Assembly: GCA_047638815.1 (NCBI GenBank)
Contig: JBLIMR010000002.1
Location: forward strand, 62,001-126,000
Direction of reading: 5' to 3'
DNA: 64,000 bases
Origin: JAJRRH01 sp047638815
GTDB lineage: Bacteria; Bacteroidota; Bacteroidia; Flavobacteriales_D; JABDKJ01
Under the pieces are notes generated by a model. That model worked only from the letters and a program-made list of their open reading frames with translations. It was not told the origin of the DNA and ran no database searches. Below are positions 42,867 through 51,717 of the stretch, one piece after another; positions within the stretch are counted from its first letter, which is position 1; each line of letters opens with the position of its first letter. The translations under genes were made by a program, and so were the position numbers.

Positions 42867-43814
42867 TTATTTATCTATAAGATCAAATTTTCCTGTGGAA
42901 ATTATATCCGCGTATACAGACTTTATTCCTTGCTTCAGATTTATTTTATGTTTCCACCCCATGTTATTGAGGCGAGAGACATCCATCAATTTTCTTGGAG
43001 TTCCATCTGGCTTACTAAGGTCAAAAGTTAACTCTCCATCAAAACCAACAATGTCTTTAATCATCAGTGCAAGATCCTTAATTGAGACATCTTCACCAGT
43101 GCCAACATTTACAAAAAGATCTTCATTATAGTTTTGCATCAAATAAAAACATGCATCTGCTAAATCGTCCACATGCATGAATTCTCTTTTCGGAGAACCA
43201 GTACCCCAAATTTCTACTGAAGGTTTATTTTCAATCTTTGCTTCATGAAACTTACGAATTAGTGCAGGTAATACATGAGAATTTTGCAAATCATAGTTGT
43301 CGTTTGGCCCATACAGGTTCGTGGGCATGGCCGAAATATATTCCCTACCATATTGAGCTCTATAGGCTTCAATCATTTTAATGCCCGCTATTTTAGCAAT
43401 AGCGTATGGTTCATTTGTTGGTTCTAAAACATCGTTCAACAAATACTCTTCTTTTAAGGGTTGAGGAGCCATTTTTGGATAAATGCATGAAGAACCAAGG
43501 AACAATAATTTATCTACTCCCGTAACATACGCTTGATGAATAACATTTGACTGAATCATTATATTTTCGTAAATAAATTCAGCGCGGTACGTATTATTAG
43601 CAACTATACCGCCAACTTTAGCAGCGGCTAACACGACATGTTTAGGCTTTTCTTTTTCGAAGAATTCTTTTACAGCAACCTGATCTTTAAGGTCAAGTTC
43701 TGAGGATTTTCGATAGACAATATTATCAAACCCTTCCGTTTTTAGTTTTCTTAGAATTGCAGAACCAACCATTCCACGGTGCCCAGCGATATAGATTTTA
43801 TCTGACTTATTCAT
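42867..43814 (-). CDS. fcl: GDP-L-fucose synthase
   Basis: Epimerase/reductase making GDP-L-fucose from GDP-4-keto-6-deoxymannose with NADPH. 315 residues. N-terminal Rossmann motif YIAGHRGMVGSAILRKL; catalytic Ser region LFLGSSCIYPKMAPQPLKEE; YxxxK as YAIAKIAG; substrate block YGPNDNYDLQNSHVLPALIR and the C-terminal WGTGSPKREFMHVDDLADAC. It overlaps gmd by eight bases, the enzyme of the preceding step. Together they supply fucose for surface polysaccharide made by this operon. Confidence 0.96.
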   Translation of the reverse strand: MNKSDKIYIAGHRGMVGSAILRKLKTEGFDNIVYRKSSELDLKDQVAVKEFFEKEKPKHVVLAAAKVGGIVANNTYRAEFIYENIMIQSNVIHQAYVTGVDKLLFLGSSCIYPKMAPQPLKEEYLLNDVLEPTNEPYAIAKIAGIKMIEAYRAQYGREYISAMPTNLYGPNDNYDLQNSHVLPALIRKFHEAKIENKPSVEIWGTGSPKREFMHVDDLADACFYLMQNYNEDLFVNVGTGEDVSIKDLALMIKDIVGFDGELTFDLSKPDGTPRKLMDVSRLNNMGWKHKINLKQGIKSVYADIISTGKFDLIDK

Positions 43815-44895
43815 TGTAATCCATTACTTCATGGCCGCCCTCAAGAAGATACTTATCTTTTTCAAAATTCTTAATGTCTGCCTTAACCATTTCCGAGACC
43901 AATGCTTTAAGATCGTACTTATGTTCCCATCCTAATAGTTCCTTTGCCTTAGATGGATCTCCAATAAGTAGATCCACCTCTGTAGGTCTAAAATATTTTT
44001 TGTCCACCTCAACCAATACATCTCCGGATTTTTTATCAAATCCTTTTTCCTCAACTCCTTCGCCTTTCCACTCCACTTCGATATTCACTTCTTTGAAAGC
44101 ACGATCCACAAACTCTCGAACGGAATAAGTTTTTCCAGTTGCTAAAACAAAATCTTCCGGCTTGTCATGTTGTAGCATGAGATACATTCCCTCAACATAA
44201 TCCTTGGCGTGACCCCAATCTCTCTTGGAGTTGAGATTCCCCAAATAGAATTTCTTCTGAAGACCAAGTTTTATTCTAGCAACAGCACGAGTAATCTTTC
44301 TCGTCACAAAAGTTTCTCCCCTCAAAGGACTTTCATGATTAAATAAAATCCCATTACATGCAAACATACCGTAGGCTTCTCTGTAATTTTTCACAATCCA
44401 AAAAGCATATAATTTTGCCGCTGCATATGGACTTCTTGGGTAAAAAGGCGTGGTTTCGGATTGAGGAACCTCTTGAACTTTTCCGTACAACTCTGAAGTT
44501 GAAGCTTGGTAAAATTTAGTTTTTTTCTCTAAGCCAAGTATTCTAATTGCCTCAAGAATTCTCAGTGTCCCAAGTGCATCAGAATTAGCGGTATATTCTG
44601 GAAGTTCAAAAGAAACCATAACATGAGATTGTGCCGCCAGATTATAAATTTCATCCGGTTGCACTTGTTGTATGATTCTGATGAGATTAGTAGAATCAGT
44701 CATGTCTCCAAAGTGCAAGAAAAAATTTACGTTATTGTCGTGCGTATCTTTGTATAGATGATCGATTCTGTCGGTATTGAATAATGAACTTCTTCTTTTG
44801 AGTCCATGAACAATGTACCCTTTACTCAGTAAGAGTTCGGATAAATAGGCACCATCTTGTCCTGTGACACCTGTGACTAGAGCAACTTTCTTCAT
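43807..44895 (-). CDS. gmd: GDP-mannose 4,6-dehydratase
   Basis: SDR-family enzyme converting GDP-mannose to GDP-4-keto-6-deoxy-D-mannose, first committed step to GDP-fucose or GDP-rhamnose. 362 residues. NADP site GVTGQDGAYLSELLLSKGY; family blocks LKRRSSLFNTDRIDHLY, NLAAQSHVMVSFELPEYTA, YxxxK as SPYAAAKLYAFW, and FNHESPLRGETFVTRKI. First gene of the minus-strand polysaccharide operon; the 144 bases upstream hold no evident terminator, so the promoter location is uncertain. Confidence 0.97.
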   Translation of the reverse strand: MKKVALVTGVTGQDGAYLSELLLSKGYIVHGLKRRSSLFNTDRIDHLYKDTHDNNVNFFLHFGDMTDSTNLIRIIQQVQPDEIYNLAAQSHVMVSFELPEYTANSDALGTLRILEAIRILGLEKKTKFYQASTSELYGKVQEVPQSETTPFYPRSPYAAAKLYAFWIVKNYREAYGMFACNGILFNHESPLRGETFVTRKITRAVARIKLGLQKKFYLGNLNSKRDWGHAKDYVEGMYLMLQHDKPEDFVLATGKTYSVREFVDRAFKEVNIEVEWKGEGVEEKGFDKKSGDVLVEVDKKYFRPTEVDLLIGDPSKAKELLGWEHKYDLKALVSEMVKADIKNFEKDKYLLEGGHEVMDYNE

Positions 44896-45039
44896 ACTTT
44901 TGTTTTACTGAAGATCTGAAATTGAAAAATGGTCAAATTGCGAGAATCTTCGGAGTTGAAATACTATGCAAAATTAAGATTAATATGGCTGGACTGCAAT
45001 AATTAAATAGTATTGCAAAGAATTGATTTTGGATAAATC

Positions 45040-45765
45040 TTAATAGTTAATTCTCAGGTTTTGGTACCCTTTTTTCTTTCTATTAAGTTTCCGAGCTTTT
45101 TTCTTTTCTTTCTTCAGCCCTTTGGACATTTCCTTATTATAACTTGGGTCATTTTGCCACAGAAGAACCGGTGTTCCTAGTTCAACATACTCGTACAGAC
45201 CTAGTATATCAGTGTTTCTCATTCTAACACAACCATGAGATGCAGTATAGCCAAGGCCCATTTCATCAGGCGTTCCATGAATGTATATATAACGTTTGAA
45301 ACTACTATTCTTCCCAAGTGCATTTGATTCCTCACCACCTTCTAACCACATGATTCTTGTTGTGATAAGGTCATCATTTACGAATTTAGCTTGATTTGGA
45401 ACCGCTTTTTTACCGGTATTCATTCTGCTTTTATAGATCGTATTTATTGGATCACCTTCACCTACCTTAGATGCAACCAGGTGCAGACCCAAAGGTGTTT
45501 TATTACTATTTCTAGTAGTTCCAGTACCGTATTTTGAGGTAGACACATCAAAATCTTTAATTATCTCATTATTATATAGAACATACAATTTTTGTCTATC
45601 TACGGAAACATAAATTAGCTTTCCTTCTACAAATGAGGGATATTTCATATCCAGAACAATAGAAATCTCTAATCTAGGAGACATTTCTGTTGGTGGATTC
45701 TTATCACCTGCCAAGGCTACTTGGCATAGAAAGATAAAGAAAAATATGAGTTTAAATATTCTCAT
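45040..45765 (-). CDS. L,D-transpeptidase (YkuD fold)
   Basis: 241 residues with a signal peptide (MRIFKLIFFFIFLCQVALA). The YkuD domain spans ~50-215 with the catalytic motif IHGTPDEMGLGYTASHGCVR, where the Cys of SHGC is the nucleophile and the first His is conserved. Such enzymes form 3-3 peptidoglycan cross-links or attach proteins to the peptidoglycan; the specific activity here is unknown. The C terminus is a strongly basic tail (KGLKKEKKKARKLNRKKKG), unusual for the family, which may bind the anionic wall or membrane. Monocistronic; nearly 500 bases without genes lie upstream. Confidence 0.9.
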   Translation of the reverse strand: MRIFKLIFFFIFLCQVALAGDKNPPTEMSPRLEISIVLDMKYPSFVEGKLIYVSVDRQKLYVLYNNEIIKDFDVSTSKYGTGTTRNSNKTPLGLHLVASKVGEGDPINTIYKSRMNTGKKAVPNQAKFVNDDLITTRIMWLEGGEESNALGKNSSFKRYIYIHGTPDEMGLGYTASHGCVRMRNTDILGLYEYVELGTPVLLWQNDPSYNKEMSKGLKKEKKKARKLNRKKKGYQNLRINY

Positions 45766-46261
45766 TAGTGGTTGTGAAGCTTATTTCATTGAAGTAAAAC
45801 GCCTAAAAATGTTCCCCTAAAACTACAATTAATTAGTCCACAAATCTAGATAATTTAGTCCTTTGATTTTGGTGAAATAGGTGTAATGTTATGCACAGAA
45901 GGATATTTGAGAAATCAATAAAGCATCCGTTAGAATGCACTTTATTCAATTAGATTAATAGGTCATGGATACTATTTTTCAAACCATTAACTGCTATTAA
46001 TAAGGGCTTTACGATAAAAAAACTCACATTTCTTAACCTACATTTTGACAATGTTAAATTCCGTCCTTCTTTTTAGTTGACGCTCCTCTTCAATGCATGG
46101 AACTTTATTCCTTCCTTCACTTTCACGTTAATTAATCAACTTACTTAATCCGAATATCCTTTTTGGTAAGGATTATGGTCAATGATTCAATGGATCTACT
46201 ATTGTGTTTCAGGTAATATTTTTCTTGTTTGACTAAGGCAATTATTTTGGCCAGATAAATT
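45766..46261. other. Gene-free spacer between cysQ and the L,D-transpeptidase gene
   Basis: 496 bases. No ORF with coding character, no tRNA and no convincing terminator. It holds the 5' leader of the transpeptidase gene and the 3' end of the deoC-cysQ operon. AT-rich with scattered short repeats only. Confidence 0.5.
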
Positions 46262-47068
46262 TTATTTAACCGTAAACCAGTTGTTTAGTAAGTTCTCTTT
46301 GTTGTATTGGATGGATTTATTGGTGCTATGATCGATAATATCTTTACCCACACCTAAAATTATACCATGACCAGCGGCAATATCCCATTCCATGGTCGGT
46401 GCAAATCTTGGATACTCATGCACCGCTCCTTCTGCTACCAAACAAATTTTCAAGGAACTGCCTCTACTAATTAGTTCTATATCACCATTATTATTTTCTA
46501 GTTCTTGAATATGTTCCTGTGTTTCTTTCGAAAGATGAGAACTGCTTGCTGCGATAGTATACTTAGTAGGTAGTTCCTGATTAGGCAATTTATTTTTCTG
46601 ATCGGCCATGTCATCATAAGACCAATCTTTTTTTGAAGAAAAACCTTCATGTTTGAAGGAACCAATATCCGCTCCCCCGAAATACAAATCATCGCTAACA
46701 GGAATGTAGATAATTCCAAAGATTGGAATACTCTTATACATCAATGCAATGTTGACGGTGAAATTTCCATTGCGTTTCACGAACTCTTTGGTCCCATCCA
46801 AAGGATCTACGTTCCAGTAATATTCCCAATCTTTTCTTTCATCAAAAGACATTTCTCTTCCTTCTTCACTCAAAATAGGAAGATCTGTTTTTTCTAAAAA
46901 ACCGGTAATAACATCATTTGCATTTTTATCCGCTAAAGTTAGAGGGCTGTTGTCCGCTTTAATCTCAACATCAAAATCATTGGCATAGATTTTCATGATT
47001 TCTAATCCTGCATAATATGATGCTTCGATGGCAAGTTTTGCCAGTTTTTTTTGTTCTTGAATATCCAT
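46262..47068 (-). CDS. cysQ: 3'(2'),5'-bisphosphate nucleotidase
   Basis: Inositol-monophosphatase-fold enzyme hydrolysing PAP (from sulfate assimilation or carrier-protein turnover) to AMP. 268 residues, usual length. Metal-binding motifs: PLTLADKNANDVITGFL, ILSEEGREMSF, NVDPLDGTKEFVKRNGNF and the C-terminal PTMEWDIAAGHGIILG. Its ATG overlaps the stop of the preceding gene in a TAATG junction at 47068, so it is the last gene of the deoC-aldehyde dehydrogenase operon. An IMPase with another substrate is possible, but EYYWNVDPLDGTKEF fits CysQ. Confidence 0.92.
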   Translation of the reverse strand: MDIQEQKKLAKLAIEASYYAGLEIMKIYANDFDVEIKADNSPLTLADKNANDVITGFLEKTDLPILSEEGREMSFDERKDWEYYWNVDPLDGTKEFVKRNGNFTVNIALMYKSIPIFGIIYIPVSDDLYFGGADIGSFKHEGFSSKKDWSYDDMADQKNKLPNQELPTKYTIAASSSHLSKETQEHIQELENNNGDIELISRGSSLKICLVAEGAVHEYPRFAPTMEWDIAAGHGIILGVGKDIIDHSTNKSIQYNKENLLNNWFTVK

Positions 47069-47946
47069 TAGTAACCTGAGCCGGATGCGTTAATATTTTC
47101 TATCGGGTGCCATGTGGTTTTCACCTCCGAAACATTTTTAATAAAATAAGGTCCTTGTGCGTTTTTGTCATACCAGTCTTCGGTATAAGAATGGGTGCGC
47201 TTCAAGTTACTTGCTGCATTCTTTTTTATACGCGTGATATATTTCTTATCATCGCCAGAATATACAACACCGTTAACGTCTAAGTGTCTGGAAAAGTGAT
47301 CAACAAGCTCATCTTTATCACCAGTTAATATATTTACAACACCTCCAGGAACATCTGAGGTTTGCATAATTTCGGCCAAGGTAATTGCAGACAGTGGAGA
47401 ATTTTTCGGTGCAAGTAAAACAACAGAGTTGCCAGCAGCAATTACAGGTGCTAATGTTGAAACAATACTAAGCAACGGAGACTTATCATCCACAACGATA
47501 AAATATACACCAGAAGGTTCTAGGACTGAAAAATTGAAATGGGGAGAAGCCACTGGATTAACGGAGGAGTATATCTGCTGAAACTTATCACACCATCCGG
47601 CATAATATATCCATCGATCGATAGACATATCAATCTCTTTTTTAGCTGAATTTTTGTCCATGCCTTGGAGCTCAAGTTCTGAGATAAACTGATCAGATCT
47701 TCCTTCCATCATTTCTGCAATGCGATACAAAATTTGACCCCTGTTGTTAGCCGCTCTTGCTGCCCAAGGTTCCTGTGCTTTACGCGCCACTTGAATGGCA
47801 TTACGCACATCTTTTCTCGAACTCAAACAAACATTAGCGATTCCTTTTCTGTTGAATTTAGGAACATAATAACGACCGGACTCTGTTCGTGGAAACTTTC
47901 CGCCAATATAAATTTTGTAGGTCTTAAGTACTTTTAATCTTTCCAT
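47068..47946 (-). CDS. Truncated, non-catalytic aldehyde dehydrogenase-like protein (ALDH16 C-terminal half)
   Basis: 292 residues. It has the N-terminal NAD-binding part of the ALDH fold (YKIYIGGKFPRTESGRYY; ARKAQEPWAARAANNRGQIL; LAPVIAAGNSVVLLAPKNSP; LAEIMQTSDVPGGVVNILTG) but lacks the ELGGK motif, the catalytic Cys loop and most of the catalytic domain. In the ALDH16 family a catalytic ALDH domain is followed by such a second, non-catalytic ALDH-like domain in one chain. Here the two lie in the same frame, separated only by TAA GAG before this ATG. It probably pairs with the upstream full ALDH. A structural or partner role is inference. Confidence 0.8.
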   Translation of the reverse strand: MERLKVLKTYKIYIGGKFPRTESGRYYVPKFNRKGIANVCLSSRKDVRNAIQVARKAQEPWAARAANNRGQILYRIAEMMEGRSDQFISELELQGMDKNSAKKEIDMSIDRWIYYAGWCDKFQQIYSSVNPVASPHFNFSVLEPSGVYFIVVDDKSPLLSIVSTLAPVIAAGNSVVLLAPKNSPLSAITLAEIMQTSDVPGGVVNILTGDKDELVDHFSRHLDVNGVVYSGDDKKYITRIKKNAASNLKRTHSYTEDWYDKNAQGPYFIKNVSEVKTTWHPIENINASGSGY

Positions 47947-47949
47947 CTC

Positions 47950-49407
47950 TTACTTCAATTTTAAATAAGCTGATAATCCATGCATACCACCTTCACGTCC
48001 ATAACCACTTTCTTTATATCCTCCAAAAGGTGATGTGGGATCGAATTTGTTAAATGTATTGGCCCAAACAATTCCTGCTTTCATCTGTGAGGTCATATTG
48101 AATATTTTTGATCCTTTATCTGTCCATACGCCAGCGGATAATCCGTAGGGTGAATTGTTTGCTTTTTTGATCACCTCAGAAACTGTTCTGAATGATTGAA
48201 CGGCAAGCACGGGTCCGAAGATTTCTTCCTTTGAAATAATATGCGATTGAGACACGTTGGTGAAAAGTGTGGGTGCGCACCAAAAACCTTTTTTCGGCAA
48301 GTCATGATCTCCTGAATAGAGATCGGCCCCTTCTTTTTCTCCTATTTTAATATATTTCTGAATATTGCTCAGCTGCTTCTTGGAGTTAATGGCACCGACA
48401 TCGGTATTCTTGTCCAGCGGATTTCCAACAATCAAAGTTGAAATTCTATGTTTCAATTTTTTGATCACCTCTTTTTGAACAGACTCTTGCACAAATAATC
48501 TACTGCCTGCACAACAGACATGACCTTGATTAAAGAATATACCATTAACGATACCTTCAACGGCTTGATCGATTGCCGCATCTTCAAAAATGATATTTGC
48601 TCCTTTGCCACCAAGTTCTAACGTTAAGGATTTATCTGTTCCCGCAAGTGCTTCGTGGATGTATTTGCCGACTCCTGTGGAACCAGTAAAAGCTATTTTG
48701 TCCACTTTATTATGATTGACGATATCAGCACCAACTGGACCATGACCTGTCACAATATTTACGACTCCAGGTGGTAAACCCGCCTCTTGAATTACCTCCG
48801 CTAGGAGTAAGGTAGTTAGTGAAGTTGTTTCAGCTGGCTTCAAAACAACAGTATTACCTGTTGCAAGAGCAGGAGCAATCTTCCAAGCAGCCATCAACAA
48901 TGGGAAGTTCCATGGTGTGATTTGCCCAGCAACACCAATTGAACTTGGCATTTGATTTGGAAAAGCATAATTCAATTTATCAGCCCATCCAGCGTAATAG
49001 AAAAAATGGTTGGCTGCTAATGGAATATCAATATCTCTTGATTCACGAATAGGTTTGCCACCATCCATTGTCTCAATGACCGCAAATTCCCGTGCGCGCT
49101 CTTGCAAAATTCTTGCAATACGATAAATGTATTTGGCTCTTTCAGAACCAGGCATTTTTGACCAAACGTTATCATACGCCTTTCTTGCTGCAGATACTGC
49201 CAAATCCACATCAGCAGTGGTAGACTCCGTAATCTTCGCAATGACTTTTTCATTTGCAGGATTAATGCTGTTATACATCTTTCCTTTTTTCGATTTTTGA
49301 AATTTACCGTTTATAAAAAGACCATATTCACTTTTAAGTTTGATATGACTGGTACTTTCAGGTGCAGGGGATAAATCCCAAGAAGTTCCTTTTGATTTTT
49401 TACTCAT
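47950..49407 (-). CDS. NAD-dependent aldehyde dehydrogenase (ALDH16 N-terminal half)
   Basis: 485 residues, a full catalytic ALDH. Motifs: Rossmann block GQITPWNFPLLMAAWKIAPA, AFTGSTGVGKYIHEAL, the general-base Glu in LTLELGGKGANIIF and the catalytic Cys in FFNQGHVCCAGSRLFVQE; EEIFGPVLAVQSF near the end. It lies six bases after deoC, whose product acetaldehyde is a logical substrate. The following ORF is the non-catalytic second half typical of ALDH16. Substrate range is not known from sequence. Confidence 0.9.
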   Translation of the reverse strand: MSKKSKGTSWDLSPAPESTSHIKLKSEYGLFINGKFQKSKKGKMYNSINPANEKVIAKITESTTADVDLAVSAARKAYDNVWSKMPGSERAKYIYRIARILQERAREFAVIETMDGGKPIRESRDIDIPLAANHFFYYAGWADKLNYAFPNQMPSSIGVAGQITPWNFPLLMAAWKIAPALATGNTVVLKPAETTSLTTLLLAEVIQEAGLPPGVVNIVTGHGPVGADIVNHNKVDKIAFTGSTGVGKYIHEALAGTDKSLTLELGGKGANIIFEDAAIDQAVEGIVNGIFFNQGHVCCAGSRLFVQESVQKEVIKKLKHRISTLIVGNPLDKNTDVGAINSKKQLSNIQKYIKIGEKEGADLYSGDHDLPKKGFWCAPTLFTNVSQSHIISKEEIFGPVLAVQSFRTVSEVIKKANNSPYGLSAGVWTDKGSKIFNMTSQMKAGIVWANTFNKFDPTSPFGGYKESGYGREGGMHGLSAYLKLK

Positions 49408-49413
49408 CTTTTT

Positions 49414-50325
49414 CTAGTCTATTGAAAAATAATCTTTTGATTGATACATTCCTGTTTCTTGTTTTACAAGCTGCATTAGGACATCATTTGCTAAACTGCT
49501 CGCCCCAAAACGAAACCATTTATTGTCTAACCATTTCTCACCCAAAGTTTCTTTAACCATGATAAGATAGTGTAAGGCCAATTTGGCGTTAGAAATACCA
49601 CCGGCTGGTTTCATGCCAACCATTTTACCAGTTTCAAGATAATGATCCTTTATCGCCTCAAGCATTACCAAAGTAACAGGCATTGTGGCCGCAGGACTTA
49701 TTTTACCTGTTGAGGTTTTAATAAAATCGGCACCAGCTGCAATGGCAATATCACTAGCGTGCCTAACCTTATCAAATGTTCCCAGTTCTCCCGTTTCAAG
49801 GATCACTTTGAGGCGAACTTCTTTGCAAGCTTCTTTCACAGCAGCAATTTCATCATAGACATACTTATACTCTCCTTGATGAAAGGCTCCTCTTGAGATC
49901 ACCATGTCTATTTCATCAGCTCCTTGGTCGACTGCCATTTTCACATCTCTCAATTTAATGGCTCTTGAAGAATTTCCGCTTGGAAAAGCAGTAGCAACTG
50001 AAGCAACATTTATTTTGGAGTTACCTAGTGAATTTTTGGCGAGTCCAACAAAGTTGGGATACACACAGACAGCGGCAACGGTAGGAAGGCCGCTCATCTC
50101 ATCATGAAGATGTTGGGCTTTATAACACATTTGCTTTACCTTACCCTCGGTGTCCATGCCTTCCAGGGTGGTCAAATCGATCATATTGAGCACCATTTTC
50201 AAGCCTTGAACTTTGGCTTCCTTCTTAATGCTTCGCTTTGTGAATCTTGATGCTCTCTCTAAAATTCCAACCTGATCAACTTTCGGTGAATTTTTAAAAT
50301 GAACTGTTCCTGGTTTACTTTTCAT
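49414..50325 (-). CDS. deoC: Deoxyribose-phosphate aldolase
   Basis: Class I aldolase cleaving 2-deoxyribose 5-phosphate to acetaldehyde and glyceraldehyde 3-phosphate in deoxynucleoside catabolism. 303 residues, longer than the ~220-residue E. coli form but like the eukaryote-type group. The Schiff-base Lys lies in ADFIKTSTGKISPAATMP and the second conserved Lys in VGMKPAGGI. N-terminal ERASRFTKRSIKKEAKVQGL is an extension with a basic helix. First gene of an operon with two ALDH genes and cysQ; the ALDH can oxidise the acetaldehyde formed. Confidence 0.94.
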   Translation of the reverse strand: MKSKPGTVHFKNSPKVDQVGILERASRFTKRSIKKEAKVQGLKMVLNMIDLTTLEGMDTEGKVKQMCYKAQHLHDEMSGLPTVAAVCVYPNFVGLAKNSLGNSKINVASVATAFPSGNSSRAIKLRDVKMAVDQGADEIDMVISRGAFHQGEYKYVYDEIAAVKEACKEVRLKVILETGELGTFDKVRHASDIAIAAGADFIKTSTGKISPAATMPVTLVMLEAIKDHYLETGKMVGMKPAGGISNAKLALHYLIMVKETLGEKWLDNKWFRFGASSLANDVLMQLVKQETGMYQSKDYFSID

Positions 50326-50821
50326 TTACGATTCTTTCTTTATTAAATCTTATGATAATCCTCGATTGCCACTAAGTTAGACAAAAATGCACCAATATTT
50401 CTTTCCATTGAAATTGATCTGCCATTTTTATATATACCCACCCCTTTATAAGATAACTACAGAAAGAGCCTAATTCCATGCCGCCTTACATTATGGGTTT
50501 AGGAACAAAATTGCCCTGAGAAATAGATTTCCCCTCACTATTACCTGAGTAGACAGTGATGCCAGAGATATTTCTTAAGGTCTTCTTCATGATTACTAAA
50601 AAACACTTATTTCAATACACTGTTAAGTTACCTTCATATAATAGTTATCCATTAGCAGGATGGTTTGAATCAAAAAAAAGAATAATTTCGCTGTCTTGTT
50701 GTTTGATGCACAGCGTGTTTGAACCCTTTGTTGTTAACGTGAGCGCAGAAAAAAATGGAGCGCTGTAACTTTATCATTTTGAGGTCCGTCATAGAGATGA
50801 AACAAGATAAAAATATAGAAA
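50326..50821. other. Spacer between deoC and the beta-barrel gene
   Basis: 496 bases holding two divergent promoter regions. A 70-codon ORF at 50556-50768 has no coding character. A short inverted repeat (AGCGC and GCGCT, near 50743 and 50760) and a TAACTTTA stretch lie upstream of the plus-strand gene; neither is strong. Confidence 0.4.
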
Positions 50822-51700
50822 ATGAAAAACTTACTCAAATTAACCGCCTTAATCTTAGCATTCCCAATAGGAATTTTCGCTCAAACAGATTCAACAATAA
50901 TTGATATAAATGAAACAGAAGCTGTCATGGAAAATGAGACTCCAGACACAACTACGATTTCTTTAGGGAAAACGGTAATTCTGATAATCGATGATCAGGA
51001 AGCTGACCCAAAATCTGAAGTAGAGTCAAAGAGAGAAAGAACACAGCGATTGACACATTGGACGGGGTTCGACATAGGAGTTAATGGTCTAGGTATTGGA
51101 GAGGATTTCGTTATTGATTCGGAAGTATACGATTATCTTGAGGTGGACATGCGTAGATCCAGGTCTGTATCAATAAACTTTAGCGAGGAAAAACTAAGAT
51201 TAATCAGTGATTATTTTGGAATTTTCACTGGTCTTGGAATTGAATTCAATAGCTATAAGTTTAATAACGATTACACCTTGACTTCAACAAATGAACGTAC
51301 TTTTGGTGTTATCGATTCAACCATTTCATTAAAGAAAAACAAATTACGTACTGCGTGGTTAACTGCTCCCTTAATGTTTGAAATTAACACCAACCTTGAT
51401 ACGGAGAAGAATGCACATCTTGCTTTCGGAGTAGTTGGTGGTTGGAGATTGGGGACGAAATACAAACAAAAATACAAGAAGGATGGTAACAACGATAAAG
51501 TTAAATCTTCAAACAACTTTAATATGTTGGATTACAAATTGGATGCTTCTGTCCGACTAGGGTATCGTAATTTCACTTTGTTCGCAAATGCAGGTCTTAC
51601 CAGTCTTTTCGAAGAAGGGAAAATAAAACCTTCTAATGACAGCGGGACCTCAGCCGATGTCTTTCCCTTTTCTGTTGGCATACAATTGATAGGATTTTAG
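50822..51700 (+). CDS. Outer membrane beta-barrel protein (PorT-like)
   Basis: 292 residues. Signal peptide MKNLLKLTALILAFPIGIFA, then an acidic, Thr/Glu-rich linker to ~70, then repeated beta strands (THWTGFDIGVNGLGIGEDF, LISDYFGIFTGLGIEFNSY, WLTAPLMFEINTNLD, LAFGVVGGWRLGTKYKQKY, ASVRLGYRNFTLFANAGL) ending IGIQLI-type aromatic/hydrophobic (GIQLIGF). This matches the outer-membrane beta-barrel families common in Bacteroidota. Function unknown. In many relatives such a gene follows a sigma factor/anti-sigma pair; none is seen here. A strong hairpin downstream lies inside the next, convergent gene. Confidence 0.75.
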   Translation: MKNLLKLTALILAFPIGIFAQTDSTIIDINETEAVMENETPDTTTISLGKTVILIIDDQEADPKSEVESKRERTQRLTHWTGFDIGVNGLGIGEDFVIDSEVYDYLEVDMRRSRSVSINFSEEKLRLISDYFGIFTGLGIEFNSYKFNNDYTLTSTNERTFGVIDSTISLKKNKLRTAWLTAPLMFEINTNLDTEKNAHLAFGVVGGWRLGTKYKQKYKKDGNNDKVKSSNNFNMLDYKLDASVRLGYRNFTLFANAGLTSLFEEGKIKPSNDSGTSADVFPFSVGIQLIGF

Positions 51701-51717
51701 GAAGAAAAGTAAGAAGC

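Noticed and set aside
50556..50768. 70-codon plus-strand ORF upstream of the beta-barrel gene
   Set aside because: No signal, domain or ribosome site, mixed composition, and it lies in an obvious promoter region.
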